A stretch of DNA of 64,000 bases, taken from the NCBI GenBank assembly GCA_928724745.1, contig CAKMXJ010000004.1, positions 992,001-1,056,000 of the forward strand, written 5' to 3'. The position numbers and the translations under genes were made by a program. Positions 18,487 to 29,393 of this stretch are shown here, piece by piece (position 1 is the stretch's first letter; each line of letters begins with the position of its first letter). The notes beneath the pieces are model-generated. The model did no database searches. It saw only the letters and a list, made by a program, of their open reading frames with translations, and was not told the origin of the DNA. The DNA is from Anthracocystis setariae. Taxonomy: Eukaryota; Basidiomycota; Ustilaginomycetes; Ustilaginales; Ustilaginaceae.

Positions 18487-19153
18487 GGTGATACGCTTGA
18501 GCGGTGTGGAAGCAGTAAGAGTAGTAGTGGTGATGGTGATGGTAGAGCAAAAGAAGAAGAAGAAGAAGAAGAGAGATGTGGTCAAGTGGGACGGTTATGT
18601 GTGGCGCGAATCGAAACCAAAAGGGTATTCCGTCTTCCGCAGATTTATAAATATTGGCGCGTCGAGAGCAGCAATTCGACACAAAGCGCTGTTGTGCTCA
18701 GCAGTTGAGCTCAGCCGGAACCGAGCCTCACTTGCTATTAATACTCATCAACTCACAATACTCTGTAATCGCTGTGGAGGGCTGCTCTTCAGATTTTTCA
18801 TTCGATTTTTCCAACCTTTTTTTTTATTTTTGATTTTTCCGGTTAGATTTATATAATTATTAGTATTTGTCTTTTTTTGTTCTGGGTGGAGAAATCAATT
18901 GACTGGCGCTGCTGCCCGAAAAACATATTCCAAATACCCGTCAATTTTTTTTTTTTTTTTTTTTTGGAATGCAGTTCGTGACAGGTTGCTTCCGTTTGAT
19001 GTTATCTTGCACCCATCACTCCGCATCCTCATCCTCATCCTCTCTCCTTTCTTACTGCTCTTCACCGCAACTCACTCAACTAGCGACACCATTTACCATC
19101 ACCTTGAATGCTGTCAATTTCGCTCAGCATCCAATTGGCGTAGCGTTGTCACA
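18487..19153. promoter_or_regulatory. Divergent promoter region SUMO / CSL factor
   Basis: 667 bp between two divergent ATGs, with an AAG-rich stretch near the SUMO side, a 19-bp-class poly(T) run near 18946-18965 and A/T-rich DNA around 18840-18880. No gene seen. Confidence 0.5.
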
Positions 19154-22100
19154 ATGGAGGCAGGAGAATCAATAGATCAGGCTGCCGCCAACCAATCCGA
19201 CAACACCTCTTCCTCCCATGATCAACAGCAATCAGTTCTCAACTTTGACGAAATCTCAGCTTCACGGCTCGGTCAAACCCAAGATTCCTCACAAAACCAT
19301 CCATTCACCGACTTGACCATCATGGATGACATCCCTTCGCTCGACGCTTCCAACCTCGCCAGTTTCCTCCCTACTGCTCACCACCCGCAGCAGCACAAAG
19401 CCCACGAGCACCCGACCTCACTGCAGAATCAGATTCAGGCGTTCACCGATAGCCTCAAAGATCACTTTGGCCACACCAACACCCAAGCTCTGCATACTCC
19501 CGTCGATGTCTCCACCTACAATACAGCCGCCAATACGCCCACTCAGCCTCTCGGAACGCCAGCCACCGCAGAGGACATTGCATCTTTCGAAACACTCATA
19601 GCCTCACTCATGCCCACTCCCGTGCCGGGCTCTCCAGTTTCAACCCAACAGCCCGACAATCCAACCGCTCACGCTTCGCAGCACGTCGACGCTCTCCTTG
19701 CTCCCACCGAATCCCAAGCCTCCACCTCCACCGCCGCCGATAGCGCTGCACAGTCCTTTGTCGATACTTTGCTGCGCGAGGCCAATCTCTTGCCCGCATC
19801 CGCCTCCGAGACTGCTTCGACTCAGCAGCTCAACAATACTGATCAAGTTGTCACAATATCCCCCACAACCGAGACACCGCCGCAGCCCGTACCAGCTGGC
19901 GACGATGCGCTTGCAGCCAGCCTCGAGCAGTTCATGGCCAGTCTTCAGGCAAAGGTCTCTTCAAGTCTCCCCATCGAACAACCACCAAAATTGCCCCAAG
20001 AACCCGCAAAGTCAAAGTCGCCCCAAAAGCAGCCAAAACCCATCAAGAAGCCCAAAAAGATCCTCGGTAAGCGCAAATATCGCGAAATCGGACCCATGGA
20101 ACGACGCAGTCGAGTCGAAAAGGCCATCTCGGACTACATTTCCAGCATCGACACCCTCACCAAACCCAATCTCGTCACCGGTCCGATCCCTGCTGCCGAT
20201 ACCTCCAAGACCAAGATGACCACCGTTCGCTGTGCGCATGCCTCGGTCGCACTCAAGAGCTACGGCTCCGAAAAGCGCTTCTTCAGTCCTCCCCCCATCA
20301 TCAGCGTCACAGGACCACTACGAAGATACGCCGAGCACGGTGCTGCCACCCTCACCACCTCTTCCACCGCCCAAGACGTCGACCAAGAGGATCAGTGTCG
20401 CGTCAGTCTGCTCGTCCGCGGCGATACAGACGAATTCTATTCCAACGAGAATGTCGCCGTACTCGACAGTCGACTCGAAACAAAGATGCGCTCGCTCTAC
20501 GTCACGCCCACAGGACGCTCCAAAACCTTCCGCTTGCAGCTCAACCTCCTCCGTCCTTCAGGACTGGAACCGCATCTGCCCATCTTTAGTCCGCTCAAAA
20601 AATCACGCGCAGCAGATGCGCTCTCCCCCGCCCCTGTCAGCATCGCAAGTCCGGGAGCAAAACACGACGACGCTGTCCCTGAGACCCTCTCTCGTCTGCC
20701 CGAAGGCTCCGTATGGGCATCCTTCGAATCGGCTCCCGTCACCATCATCTCGAAATCATCCAAGAAGACCGCAAAACCGCGTGGCCAGTCGAATCAAATC
20801 CACAACGGTTCCCTGGTCTCCATGTTCAACCGTATCAATTCGCAGACCGCACGAACAAAGTATATGCACAGTAGCGACAACGGTGCGCTCACCGTCCACA
20901 GTGGCGAATGGTCCACGTACCGCATTACGCTCATCTCGCGACCGCCGCTGGCCGATCTTGCCGGTGCCGAGGAAGACAGCGTCACGTACGGCTCGACGAT
21001 CGTTCTCACCGACGTCAATACCGGTTTCAGCAGCGATCCCCTTGTCGTCTGTAAGGTGGATAAAGGTCAGGTTCAGCTGCCACAGCTTGATCCTCCGGCC
21101 GAACTGCTTACGGCGGGCTCGGGCAACCGGTCCAAACGTGTGCCGATCGATCCAGCGCTTCGTGACAAGCTCGCCGCTGTAAGCAAGGCGTCGTCGAATG
21201 GCAGCAATGCGGCTGGCGCGTCGTTGGGGCGGAGCCAGGTTATGCAGAAGCCGGGCAGCAGTGCCGAGTCGGCCATCAAGATCGAGGGCGACACGACGCT
21301 TCCATTGCGCGAACCTGCTTCGTCCACAAACGGTGGGGCTGAGAAGAATACAGACGATCTCAATCTGTACGGACCTGTGGGTCAACTGCAAAAGGTCGCA
21401 CTGATGCGGTTTGTACCCAGCAACGATAGCGAGACGGTGTTCGGTACGTCGGAGCATCTTGAGCCGAGCTTCTCGACGCCTCGCAGCTATCTGTGTGCTG
21501 TGGTGCCGGTGCTGTGGAAGCATACGAGTGGTGATCAGGTTGGGCAGGAGCCGGTGGCGGTGAGTTATGCTCAGACGCACGAGCAAGGCATTGGGTTCGT
21601 CGATGCGTCCGTCGACACTGTCGATCCGAACAAGACGGGAGAGAGCAACTCGATTGTCTATGTGACGCCCAAGACGGTGACGGTGGCAAAGGAGCATGGG
21701 TCTGGCAACAAGGTGGTGGATGAAGTGGATGATGCGTTTGTATGGACAGTGATCGGCGTGTCGCGGTTTGAGTATTCGTACTTTGACACGAGTGCGACTC
21801 AGGCGTCCAAGGATGAAGGGCCGTGCGAGGTTCCCATGACTCCGTTCCCTCTGATCACGTCCATGCCTACCTACGACCAGAATAACCATACCCTGGTTAC
21901 CACCGTTACCAATTTCATCGTCCCCGCAGCCATCACCTCGGATCCCATCCCACTCGATGTTTGGGCAGGCAGCATAGGTCCGCTCAAAGTACAACACTCC
22001 ATCACCCGCTCAACCACCGCCTCCCCCGGCACGGACCCAGAAGCATACATCACAGTCTCCCTACCCCCCATCACCGAGATGCTCAAAGTCGCGCTCAAGG

Positions 22101-22348
22101 GTCAACTCGATACCACCATAACCCCACCCGCGGTGCCGGCACATTTCCTGCTTCCCCTCATCTTTGTCAACGATTCCGACGGCACCGCCTACCATTCCGG
22201 CCGTCACATCGTCTGTGAAGATCTCGTCCAGCTCATGAAGGCCACCGGTCACAATACTACCCAGGAGGTGTTGAAACAGTTGGGGTTCGGGTTGGCAGAT
22301 ATCGCTGGTCCCCCAATGAAAGGCGCTTGGAGTTTAAGAATCATCTAA
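19154..22348 (+). CDS. CSL-family (RBPJ/Su(H)-like) transcription factor
   Basis: A 1064-residue single-exon gene. The first 350 residues are Ser/Thr/Gln/Pro-rich and disordered. The CSL core starts near residue 355: TTVRCAHASVALKSYGSEKR then FFSPPPIISVTGP, the RHR-N DNA-binding strand almost identical to animal RBPJ (VAQKSYGNEKRFFCPPP). The beta-trefoil follows (ARTKYMHSSDNGALTVHSGE, WSTYRITLI near 565-600), with long Ser/Ala-rich inserts, and an RHR-C/IPT-like end with YITVSLPPI. A basic stretch (KKPKKILGKRKYRE) just before the core could be a nuclear signal. Fungal CSL proteins bind GTGGGAA-type sites and act without Notch, in cell adhesion, cell cycle and stress programmes (as in fission yeast Cbf11/Cbf12). 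The long N-terminal extension fits the larger Cbf12-type class. Confidence 0.85.
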   Translation: MEAGESIDQAAANQSDNTSSSHDQQQSVLNFDEISASRLGQTQDSSQNHPFTDLTIMDDIPSLDASNLASFLPTAHHPQQHKAHEHPTSLQNQIQAFTDSLKDHFGHTNTQALHTPVDVSTYNTAANTPTQPLGTPATAEDIASFETLIASLMPTPVPGSPVSTQQPDNPTAHASQHVDALLAPTESQASTSTAADSAAQSFVDTLLREANLLPASASETASTQQLNNTDQVVTISPTTETPPQPVPAGDDALAASLEQFMASLQAKVSSSLPIEQPPKLPQEPAKSKSPQKQPKPIKKPKKILGKRKYREIGPMERRSRVEKAISDYISSIDTLTKPNLVTGPIPAADTSKTKMTTVRCAHASVALKSYGSEKRFFSPPPIISVTGPLRRYAEHGAATLTTSSTAQDVDQEDQCRVSLLVRGDTDEFYSNENVAVLDSRLETKMRSLYVTPTGRSKTFRLQLNLLRPSGLEPHLPIFSPLKKSRAADALSPAPVSIASPGAKHDDAVPETLSRLPEGSVWASFESAPVTIISKSSKKTAKPRGQSNQIHNGSLVSMFNRINSQTARTKYMHSSDNGALTVHSGEWSTYRITLISRPPLADLAGAEEDSVTYGSTIVLTDVNTGFSSDPLVVCKVDKGQVQLPQLDPPAELLTAGSGNRSKRVPIDPALRDKLAAVSKASSNGSNAAGASLGRSQVMQKPGSSAESAIKIEGDTTLPLREPASSTNGGAEKNTDDLNLYGPVGQLQKVALMRFVPSNDSETVFGTSEHLEPSFSTPRSYLCAVVPVLWKHTSGDQVGQEPVAVSYAQTHEQGIGFVDASVDTVDPNKTGESNSIVYVTPKTVTVAKEHGSGNKVVDEVDDAFVWTVIGVSRFEYSYFDTSATQASKDEGPCEVPMTPFPLITSMPTYDQNNHTLVTTVTNFIVPAAITSDPIPLDVWAGSIGPLKVQHSITRSTTASPGTDPEAYITVSLPPITEMLKVALKGQLDTTITPPAVPAHFLLPLIFVNDSDGTAYHSGRHIVCEDLVQLMKATGHNTTQEVLKQLGFGLADIAGPPMKGAWSLRII

Positions 22349-22629
22349 TCTACTCATCAGTATGCACAATGGCTCAACGGCCAATTTTTTTGTATTTGTA
22401 TCCATCTTTCATTCTTCCCTGCAAACCGCATCCTCCCATCGCACCCTCGCACAGCCCGAGAAACGTTGAGGTGCATGTTATGGCTCGTTGAAATTGCATG
22501 AGAGGGATTTTGACGAGAAACATAAAGTTGACATGCCGGGATGAACATGCGAGCATGTTGGAGCGTTCTGTAGCTTACTTAGTGCAAAGGATCTGGGAGC
22601 TGCGCGGATGGTGGGTGGTGTGATGTAAT

Positions 22630-24678
22630 TTACGCTGGCTCGACCTCGTTCAACGCCACTGGATTTTTCGGACACAAAGCCAGAACGGCTGGATCGAACG
22701 CCATGCTCTGCACCTTCTTGGGATGGATGGCGACGGCGGCCATCAACCCCTCAGCCACATGCATCGCGATATGACAATGCAGCGGCCAAACGCCTGGCAA
22801 ATCGGCGATAATCCGGATCACAATATACGAGCTCCTCCCCACCGTGATCGTATCCCTCCTCAACGGGTTGACTAGATTCAACCCTGCGCTGACGCCGTTT
22901 TGGTTGAGTTCGAGCCATTGCGCCTGGGTAAGGCTACCGGCGCCGCGCGCGATGATGTGCATGTCGGTGCCATGCAGATGGAACGGATGATCGAGGAAAT
23001 TGTCTTGATTGTTGATGATGATATCGGCGATCCAAATATCATCGGGGACATGAAGCGATGCGACCGTGGACGAGTTGATGGGGATCCCGGCATGCGTCAA
23101 CTCCAAATACGGCTTGTTGACATAGTTGGTATGCGTAATATTATCGATGAAGAAGCGACCCAGGGTTGTGCCGTTGGCGAGCTGGAGGTTACCGAATTGC
23201 GAGTTGAAGATGCCGAGCGAGTTCGGGTTGGTGTTCGCAGGGACGGCCGTGTCGATGGCAGGGATGAGTTGCGTGTCGTTAAGATCGCGACACTGGTTGC
23301 CGAGCGAGTCTTTCCAATCCTGCGGAACGGGTGGTCTCGGCTTGACTTTGGACCCAGGCGTATGGTACTGCAACGTCAAATTGGCGATGGGGTCGAGAAG
23401 TGGATCGACGAATGAGAAACATGTCGTCATCATTTGCGCACGCAGCAAGAAACTATCACCGTCTCGACCCTGGTTGGTGTGCACAAACACATCGTGTCGC
23501 TGCCCGTTGGAGATCGGCACCCGATGCACAGTGTACGGCTTCACCGGCGTCCCATCCGCGCCGATCACGTCGAGCGGATGCTTGTCGATCGAGACAAAGT
23601 TCTCCGCATGCGAGCCCGTATTGATGAACCGGAAGCGATACTTTTTATTCGGCTCGACCGTCATCCTCGGCATACTCAACTGATCGCACCTCGTTGGCAT
23701 ACCTGGCTGTGGCCCCTTTGCATTCGCCAACGCCTTGCAATCGAAAACCCCCTCGCCATTGATCAACCCCGACTGCGGCGACGGTGCTGCCGACGTCCCA
23801 TTATACCCCTTGGCCGACAACAGATCGTCCACGATCTTGTCGGCGAAATCATGGTAATTATCCGCAAATAACAAAATCCTTTCATCATCGTAATCCCTAC
23901 ACTTCTGATACGGATCCCTCGCCGATCGAATCACCAGCCCCCCATACAACCCATCCGTGTACTGCATCTTGGAATGACTGTGCCACCAGTACGAACCATA
24001 TTGACCCTGGATCTTGAACCTGTACGTCAACTCTCCGCCATTCGCCGGGATTGGACACTGCGAGAACCCGGCAATCCCGTCCATAAACGGCGTCGAGTTC
24101 TGAAACATCCCATGCCAATGGATCGAAGTACCCTGATCAATCCAGTTCCGCACCTTGACCACGATCGTATCACCCTCATTCACCTCGAGCAGCGGACCTG
24201 GCGAATGGCCATTGACCAGGATCCTCTTCTTCCAAAATCCATCCGGCGCAGACCGACCGTAGGAAATGTTGAACTCGTAATACCGAGTCTGCGGCGTGTA
24301 GTCGTAAGGTTGGCAACCGTGGTTGTGCTTATCTGGATCGTCTTGGTGGTCGTGGCTGTAAGTATGTTGGTGACCATGGGAAGGTGGATGACCGTGGCGC
24401 GGGTGGTCCGGACCAAAGCCGTAGTCGCGGGGGTTGTAACCGTAGTGTTCGAGATCGTGTTCGAATTGACGGACGATGCCGGCGACTCGGCTTCCACCAA
24501 GGATGTCAGGCCCGAAGCAGGTGTCTTGATCGGGTGAGTCAAAGCCACGAGGAAGCTCTGGTGTGCACTCGTCATCCTTGGAGGTAGCATCCACGTCAGG
24601 ATCGAACGAGGCGGGCAAAGCAACCGCAACGGTGGCCGCCAGACCAACCAGCGTCACGCACACCCAGTTAAGCCTCAT
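22630..24678 (-). CDS. Secreted multicopper oxidase (laccase/ferroxidase-like) with His-rich insert
   Basis: A 682-residue intronless multicopper oxidase. A signal peptide is visible (MRLNWVCVTLVGLAATVAVA, residues 1-20) and no C-terminal membrane anchor, so it should be secreted. Copper motifs are complete: HWHG at 187-190, WWHSHSK around 231-237, HPFHLHG in the C-terminal third, and HCHIAMHVAEGLM at 634-646 with the T1 cysteine at 635 and Leu645 at the axial position. It oxidises phenols or similar substrates while reducing oxygen to water. Unusual is a His-rich segment at residues 92-120 (12 or so His, with HGHPPSHGHQH and DHQDDPDKHNHG) between the signal and the first cupredoxin domain. 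The long upstream region (2.6 kb) suggests regulated expression. Ascorbate oxidase-, laccase- or pigment-type roles cannot be told apart by sequence alone. Confidence 0.88.
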   Translation of the reverse strand: MRLNWVCVTLVGLAATVAVALPASFDPDVDATSKDDECTPELPRGFDSPDQDTCFGPDILGGSRVAGIVRQFEHDLEHYGYNPRDYGFGPDHPRHGHPPSHGHQHTYSHDHQDDPDKHNHGCQPYDYTPQTRYYEFNISYGRSAPDGFWKKRILVNGHSPGPLLEVNEGDTIVVKVRNWIDQGTSIHWHGMFQNSTPFMDGIAGFSQCPIPANGGELTYRFKIQGQYGSYWWHSHSKMQYTDGLYGGLVIRSARDPYQKCRDYDDERILLFADNYHDFADKIVDDLLSAKGYNGTSAAPSPQSGLINGEGVFDCKALANAKGPQPGMPTRCDQLSMPRMTVEPNKKYRFRFINTGSHAENFVSIDKHPLDVIGADGTPVKPYTVHRVPISNGQRHDVFVHTNQGRDGDSFLLRAQMMTTCFSFVDPLLDPIANLTLQYHTPGSKVKPRPPVPQDWKDSLGNQCRDLNDTQLIPAIDTAVPANTNPNSLGIFNSQFGNLQLANGTTLGRFFIDNITHTNYVNKPYLELTHAGIPINSSTVASLHVPDDIWIADIIINNQDNFLDHPFHLHGTDMHIIARGAGSLTQAQWLELNQNGVSAGLNLVNPLRRDTITVGRSSYIVIRIIADLPGVWPLHCHIAMHVAEGLMAAVAIHPKKVQSMAFDPAVLALCPKNPVALNEVEPA

Positions 24679-27264
24679 ACCGGAGGGTGAGACCTTGTCT
24701 GCTACAATGGCAAAGACAATAGATCAAGTATCTGAAAATAAATGACAAGACTGAATCGAGAAGGCGACTAATCGCTTTGAAGTTTGGTCCCTGGCTGCAG
24801 AGGATTGGGTAGACGATTTGGGGGTCAACGGTCCTAGGTGTGGCAGGACACTCTTATAGTGAATCTGGGTTGTTTGAGCAATGAAAGATGCCGGCAGTGG
24901 GACTGTCTACGTCAGTGGTGCTCAGTGGGACGACAACTGCGTCTTTGGCATCCTTCACGGAGGTCCCGAAGAGCCGCAGACCGGAATTGGTCATCCGTCG
25001 AGGTGATCTCACCACATCTAACCCACCGATGGACTCGACTCAAGCTGCACAGAGGTGTATTTCGTCTGCAAGTGAGCGCACACCCCATGGCGGGTCATGC
25101 AACGATATCATCTGAGCAAGGCGGATTGCTTCATCCGACCGCAGACGGAATTGCCGCAGATTCGTTTCACCTTTATCCGAGACAAGACAAAGCGAAGAAC
25201 AGTGTAGCTTGACTTGCCACGTCAAATTAGGTGGGACGGGGGATTTTAGGACTGGTGAGATGACGAGATGGATTTCACACGTGTGATGTAGAACGGGAAA
25301 AGAGAGATGAGGATGGTGGGGAGCGTTGTGACGCTAGGGTGTACTGTAGATTAGCTGTCAAGCGAAACGAGGATTCGGAAACTCCGTGCCATTCGAGGGC
25401 TCGACCCTCATTATCGATTCAAGAAGGATCGCCTTGCACCTCATCCGGAAAAGTCAATCAACAACTCGGTTGCCGAGAGGGTGGCAGGTATGGAAAACAT
25501 GGCAACGACGGGATACTGTACTTGGCATGGATGTAGCGCCCTCTTCCCTTGAGCATTCAACAAGGGCAATTTCTGTACGGACGATTGCATCAAATGTCAA
25601 GTTGGTGGACAGGCTTGCACGATGGTAGCGGATTGATGGATGCAACCCAGCCGATACCCGAGATTGCGAGTAAGGGATAAAACTGGATCTGTTTCAAGAA
25701 CGCTTTGCAGTCTCGATGCTCTCCGAGGGCGTGCACCAGGATCTTGAAAGGCAAACAACAGACAGTCCTGTAGCAATGATCAGATTACACGAGCTATCAA
25801 ACCTACACAGGCTGACAACCACATCTTGCCTCAATCGCGAGCAAGTGCACGCCACTGTGGACGATAGTTCGTCGGATCCATGCCGAGATCGAGATCGAGA
25901 TCGAGATCGAGTCTGGTGTTCGATGGCCGTCTGGCGGTCTGTGACAGCAGCGGTGAGTGGGACAACAAACAAAGCGCGCAACACCACCGAGCGGAGATAT
26001 TTTTTTTGACAGGTTGGGCGTCAGAACCACAGCAAGGCTGAATTTGTTTGTTGGTGTTGACTTTGTCGCCGATCGATTTCGAGGTAAGTTTGAAACCCAA
26101 CTGATGCTGTAGTGAATGGTAAGGTGCCGATGCAGTTTCAGCTGTACGGTTGGTCTCTCCAGGAGGTTTCCCAAGTGTACAATGGTGTGCACTACTGATG
26201 CGCTTTGCTCTGTCGCTCAGGTGAAAACGGATGGTGTATGGGACGAGGACGGGGTTCATCCGAACGCTGAATTGGACAGCTTGGTCAGGTGAGCAAAATT
26301 AAGGTTTTTGGGTTGGGTTGGGTGCTTGTGTCACGTCGCACGAGACCTGTCGTATTGCTTGGACCGACAGACTCTAACGTCAACCCCCATCTTCATGGTC
26401 ACAAGGAGATGGTACTGTGCAGATAGATGCAAAGTCAACCGCGCCCATCGCCCATCACCCAAGCACAACAGAGCTTCTGCTTTTAATCCCGCGACCTTGT
26501 CGTTGTTGTCGTTTCCACTGGGTTTGGCATTGGGTATTAATAAAACAGAGGTCAGCTAGCGTCCCCGTCGGGCTCCCGAAATGCGCGAAAACAGGGACAC
26601 TATACAATACAGCATCAAAGACATGCCGTCAAGTATCATCTCGGGAACCTAAAAATGAAGATCAATGTCACCGGCTAATCAAGATTCTGTTCGATATCCG
26701 ACACATTCCTTGCTGCGGACAAGCCTTGCCTTTATCTTTTCAGCACGGATGTCGTCCGACGGCTAAATGCGATATGAAGCCATCACATTTCAGTCCACAT
26801 CAAACGACTCTGCGGCTGATCCGAAACCCCCCCTCCCCCAAACCTCGCTTCTGTGGGACCATCACATTCGTGTGATACGACTGACGATCACACAGGCAAG
26901 AACACGTAGATTCATATCCATCGCCCCCATGTTTCCATTTGAAGATGTCAGCTCAGCCCTACTGACCTACTGTACTCAACAGCAGCAAGGCTGTCCAATA
27001 TGTGCGCATTGTGCTAGACAAAGCAGCGCAGTCACTGCGAACCCCCACCGTGGGAGAAGAGGCACAGACCGTAAATGCACTTTGCGAGCAGCACAAATCC
27101 GTTGCATGCGGGTCCACACACTTGCTCCGCTGCACAGTCTTGCAAAGACTGAGCCTTACATCTGCAAACATAACGAGCAGATTGTATCGGTACAAACGGA
27201 TACGCGACTAGCGAAGCAAAAAAAAAAAAAAAAAAAAAAACACAATTGGCATTCATCATGGCTC
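24679..27264. promoter_or_regulatory. 2.6-kb region upstream of the multicopper oxidase
   Basis: No gene is supported; the open frames here are short or low complexity. It holds three TACTGTA heptamers (25342, 25514, 26968), a GATCGA repeat at about 25884-25910 ((GATCGA)n, four units) and a 24-bp-class poly(A) run at 27217-27240. The region also contains the downstream side of PRE4. Confidence 0.5.
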
Positions 27265-28065
27265 TTACTGCGTCTGAGGTCCATATCCACGAAGCATCTC
27301 TGCAAAGCCCCACTGTGTCGGCACGCTATACGGCTTTGAAATGTCGCACGCATCCTTGGTGACCTTTGCCACAATAAACCTGTTCAAACTCCTTGCATCG
27401 CGATAGAACAAAACCTTCATGCAATTCTCCAAGATCTCCTTTGCCTCGGCCTCGTCCAATGAATCCTCCCTGCCCTCTACCATCTTCCTCAACAGCGGCT
27501 GAGCGAGATGCATACCGAAACCGGTCGCAATGGTACTACTCGTAAATGTCGTGCCCAACAGATCGACGTAGCCCAAAAACGGCGTGCCGTCCTTGGGATC
27601 CACGCCGCCGAGCACAAACGAGTTCCAGAGCGGATCGATCTTGCTGCGACGTTGGTACATGACTTTGGCGAGGTAGGCGTAGATCTGGGTGGGCGAGAGC
27701 GTGTGACCGTCGGCAGCGACGCTTTCGGCAGTGATGAGTTTGTTGAGCAGGTGTTGGACGTATTGCCAATCCGACATGTCTCCGCTGGCGCCGACGATGG
27801 TGTGTTGTCCAAATTGCGAGATGCGCGTAATGTCCATGAAGCGTGCCAGCGAACCGTACGAGGCGAGCGTGTCGGTGGCGAGCATGATGCCGTGCTTGTA
27901 TTTGAGTCCGAGAACAGAGGTACCCGTGACGATGGGTTGCTGTGTGTGCGAAGTGGGGTCCGAGGACGACCCAGCTGCCGCGGTGCTGAAGCAGGGCGAG
28001 CCCAACTGAGCGTACGCCTGATTGGGAGCCGAGGACCAGGTCTGACCTGGGTGGAAGTGAACCAT
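27265..28065 (-). CDS. PRE4: 20S proteasome subunit beta7 (Pre4/PSMB4)
   Basis: A 266-residue non-catalytic beta subunit of the 20S core. The diagnostic stretch is QQPIVTGTSVLGLKYKHGIM then LATDTLASYGSLARFMDITR, matching PSMB4/Pre4 rather than the active beta1, 2 or 5 subunits. Further matches are VGASGDMSDWQYVQHLL, SKIDPLWNSFVLGGVDPKDG and PFLGYVDLLGTTF. The pro-region before VTGTS is about 45 residues. The start MVHFHPGQTW at 28065 is chosen because the open frame upstream has no conservation and reads like promoter. The gene is divergent from SF3A2 across 438 bp. Confidence 0.93.
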   Translation of the reverse strand: MVHFHPGQTWSSAPNQAYAQLGSPCFSTAAAGSSSDPTSHTQQPIVTGTSVLGLKYKHGIMLATDTLASYGSLARFMDITRISQFGQHTIVGASGDMSDWQYVQHLLNKLITAESVAADGHTLSPTQIYAYLAKVMYQRRSKIDPLWNSFVLGGVDPKDGTPFLGYVDLLGTTFTSSTIATGFGMHLAQPLLRKMVEGREDSLDEAEAKEILENCMKVLFYRDARSLNRFIVAKVTKDACDISKPYSVPTQWGFAEMLRGYGPQTQ

Positions 28066-28503
28066 TGTATATGTGATGCGATATTCGATGGCGAAAGATG
28101 CTGACAACGAGCGAATATGATGGGTAGATGTGGTAGATGTGGTTGGTTGGTGTCTGTCGATGGAGAGTGAGTGGCTCAAGCGCAGCCAAAATGGGATTTT
28201 TGAGCCAACTTTGGTGTGAGCTTGCGTGTTCTGAGCCGCTTTGCAACGCGTTTGCTTGAATATATTGCATGTGGAGTGATCGTTCACAAATGTCAAATTG
28301 TTGTTTCTTCAGATCTAACTACATTCACTACGAAAAAGAGTACTGTAAATCTCGGACATCGGACAGCGGTCTCTCAACCGAATATGGCGCTCCACACCTC
28401 GAATACTGTAACTTGCTCCCACCACTTGCCATCTGTTGCCATCAAAACAACATCATCAAGGTCGCCTTTTTTTGCTCGACTGCTCGTCGACTGGCCAAGC
28501 AAT
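28066..28503. promoter_or_regulatory. Divergent promoter region PRE4 / SF3A2
   Basis: 438 bp between the start codons of two divergent housekeeping genes, with TACTGTA at 28341-28347 and 28404-28410, both nearer the SF3A2 side. A shared promoter is inferred. Confidence 0.5.
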
Positions 28504-29235
28504 ATGGATTTCTCCTCACGTGCTGGCAACAAAGGTGCAGGCGTCGCTGGCGCATCCGAATCCAACGTTGACCGTCGTGATCGACTTCGCAAACTCGCCC
28601 TGGAAACCATCGACCTGGCACGAGACCCCTACCTGCTCAAAAACCATCTCGGCGGTCTTGAATGTCGTCTCTGTCTCACCCTCCACACCAACGAAGGCTC
28701 CTACCTCGCTCACACTCAAGGCAAAAAGCATCAAACCAACCTCGCCCGTCGCGCCGCAAGAGAAGCAAAGGAAAACGCTTACACCTACGACGCCAACAAA
28801 CTGCTCACCTCCTCCTCCTCCTCCTCCTCCCAGGATGCCACGCCGAAAAAGCAATTCGTCAAAATAGGCAGACCCGGCTACAAAGTCACTAAAGTCAGAG
28901 AACCTACCGCGTCAGGTAGACTCGGTCTGATCTTCCAGATCAACCTCCCGCAAATCAAACCCGACATCAATCCCATACATAGATTCATGAACGCCTTTGA
29001 ACAGAAGGTCGACCAACCACCAGATAAGAATTTCCAGTACCTCGTAGTCGCAGCCGAACCATACGAGTCCATCGCGTTCAAAATACAGTCAAACGAAATC
29101 GCAAGAGCTAACACAAATCCCCTAATCACTTCCGCTTCCCAACTCTCCACGTCGCAGCAAAGTCAAGACGCTCCAACTTGGAGCTACTTTGACCCGGACG
29201 CCAAGATCTACTACATTCAGGTCATGTTCAAGTAA
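28504..29235 (+). CDS. PRP11: Splicing factor 3A subunit 2 (Prp11/SF3A66)
   Basis: A 243-residue U2 snRNP protein needed for prespliceosome formation. It begins MDFSSRAGNKGAG, then SESNVDRRDRLRKLALETID, the family N-terminus. The C2H2 zinc finger is CRLCLTLHTNEGSYLAHTQG with KKH (Cys54, Cys57, His70, His76). It is followed by the conserved KKHQTNLARRAAREAK. A Ser-rich linker (TSSSSSSSQ) precedes the C-terminal fold with GRPGYKVTKVREP, GLIFQINLPQI and KNFQYLVVAAEPYESIAFKI, ending WSYFDPDAKIYYIQVMFK. The animal protein's long Pro-rich tail is missing, as in yeast. It converges on FIG4 with 158 bp between stops. Confidence 0.95.
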   Translation: MDFSSRAGNKGAGVAGASESNVDRRDRLRKLALETIDLARDPYLLKNHLGGLECRLCLTLHTNEGSYLAHTQGKKHQTNLARRAAREAKENAYTYDANKLLTSSSSSSSQDATPKKQFVKIGRPGYKVTKVREPTASGRLGLIFQINLPQIKPDINPIHRFMNAFEQKVDQPPDKNFQYLVVAAEPYESIAFKIQSNEIARANTNPLITSASQLSTSQQSQDAPTWSYFDPDAKIYYIQVMFK

Positions 29236-29393
29236 AGAAAAACAAAAAAATACCCACCCACCAACTTTTTCCCCAATTCGCCCAAGCATACATATACCCC
29301 CATCAAAAGCTTCCGACTTCTAACCCCTTGCACTTATGAATCAAACCCCCCCCTTCCCCCCCAAGTTCAACAACACCTTGCACATTGATTCTT

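Noticed and set aside
20756..21997. 413-residue antisense frame in the CSL gene
   Set aside because: Arg/His-rich composition and no motif; shadow.
26767..27339. 190-residue open frame upstream of the multicopper oxidase
   Set aside because: Contains a poly-Lys run from poly(A), runs into PRE4 antisense, and has no protein character.
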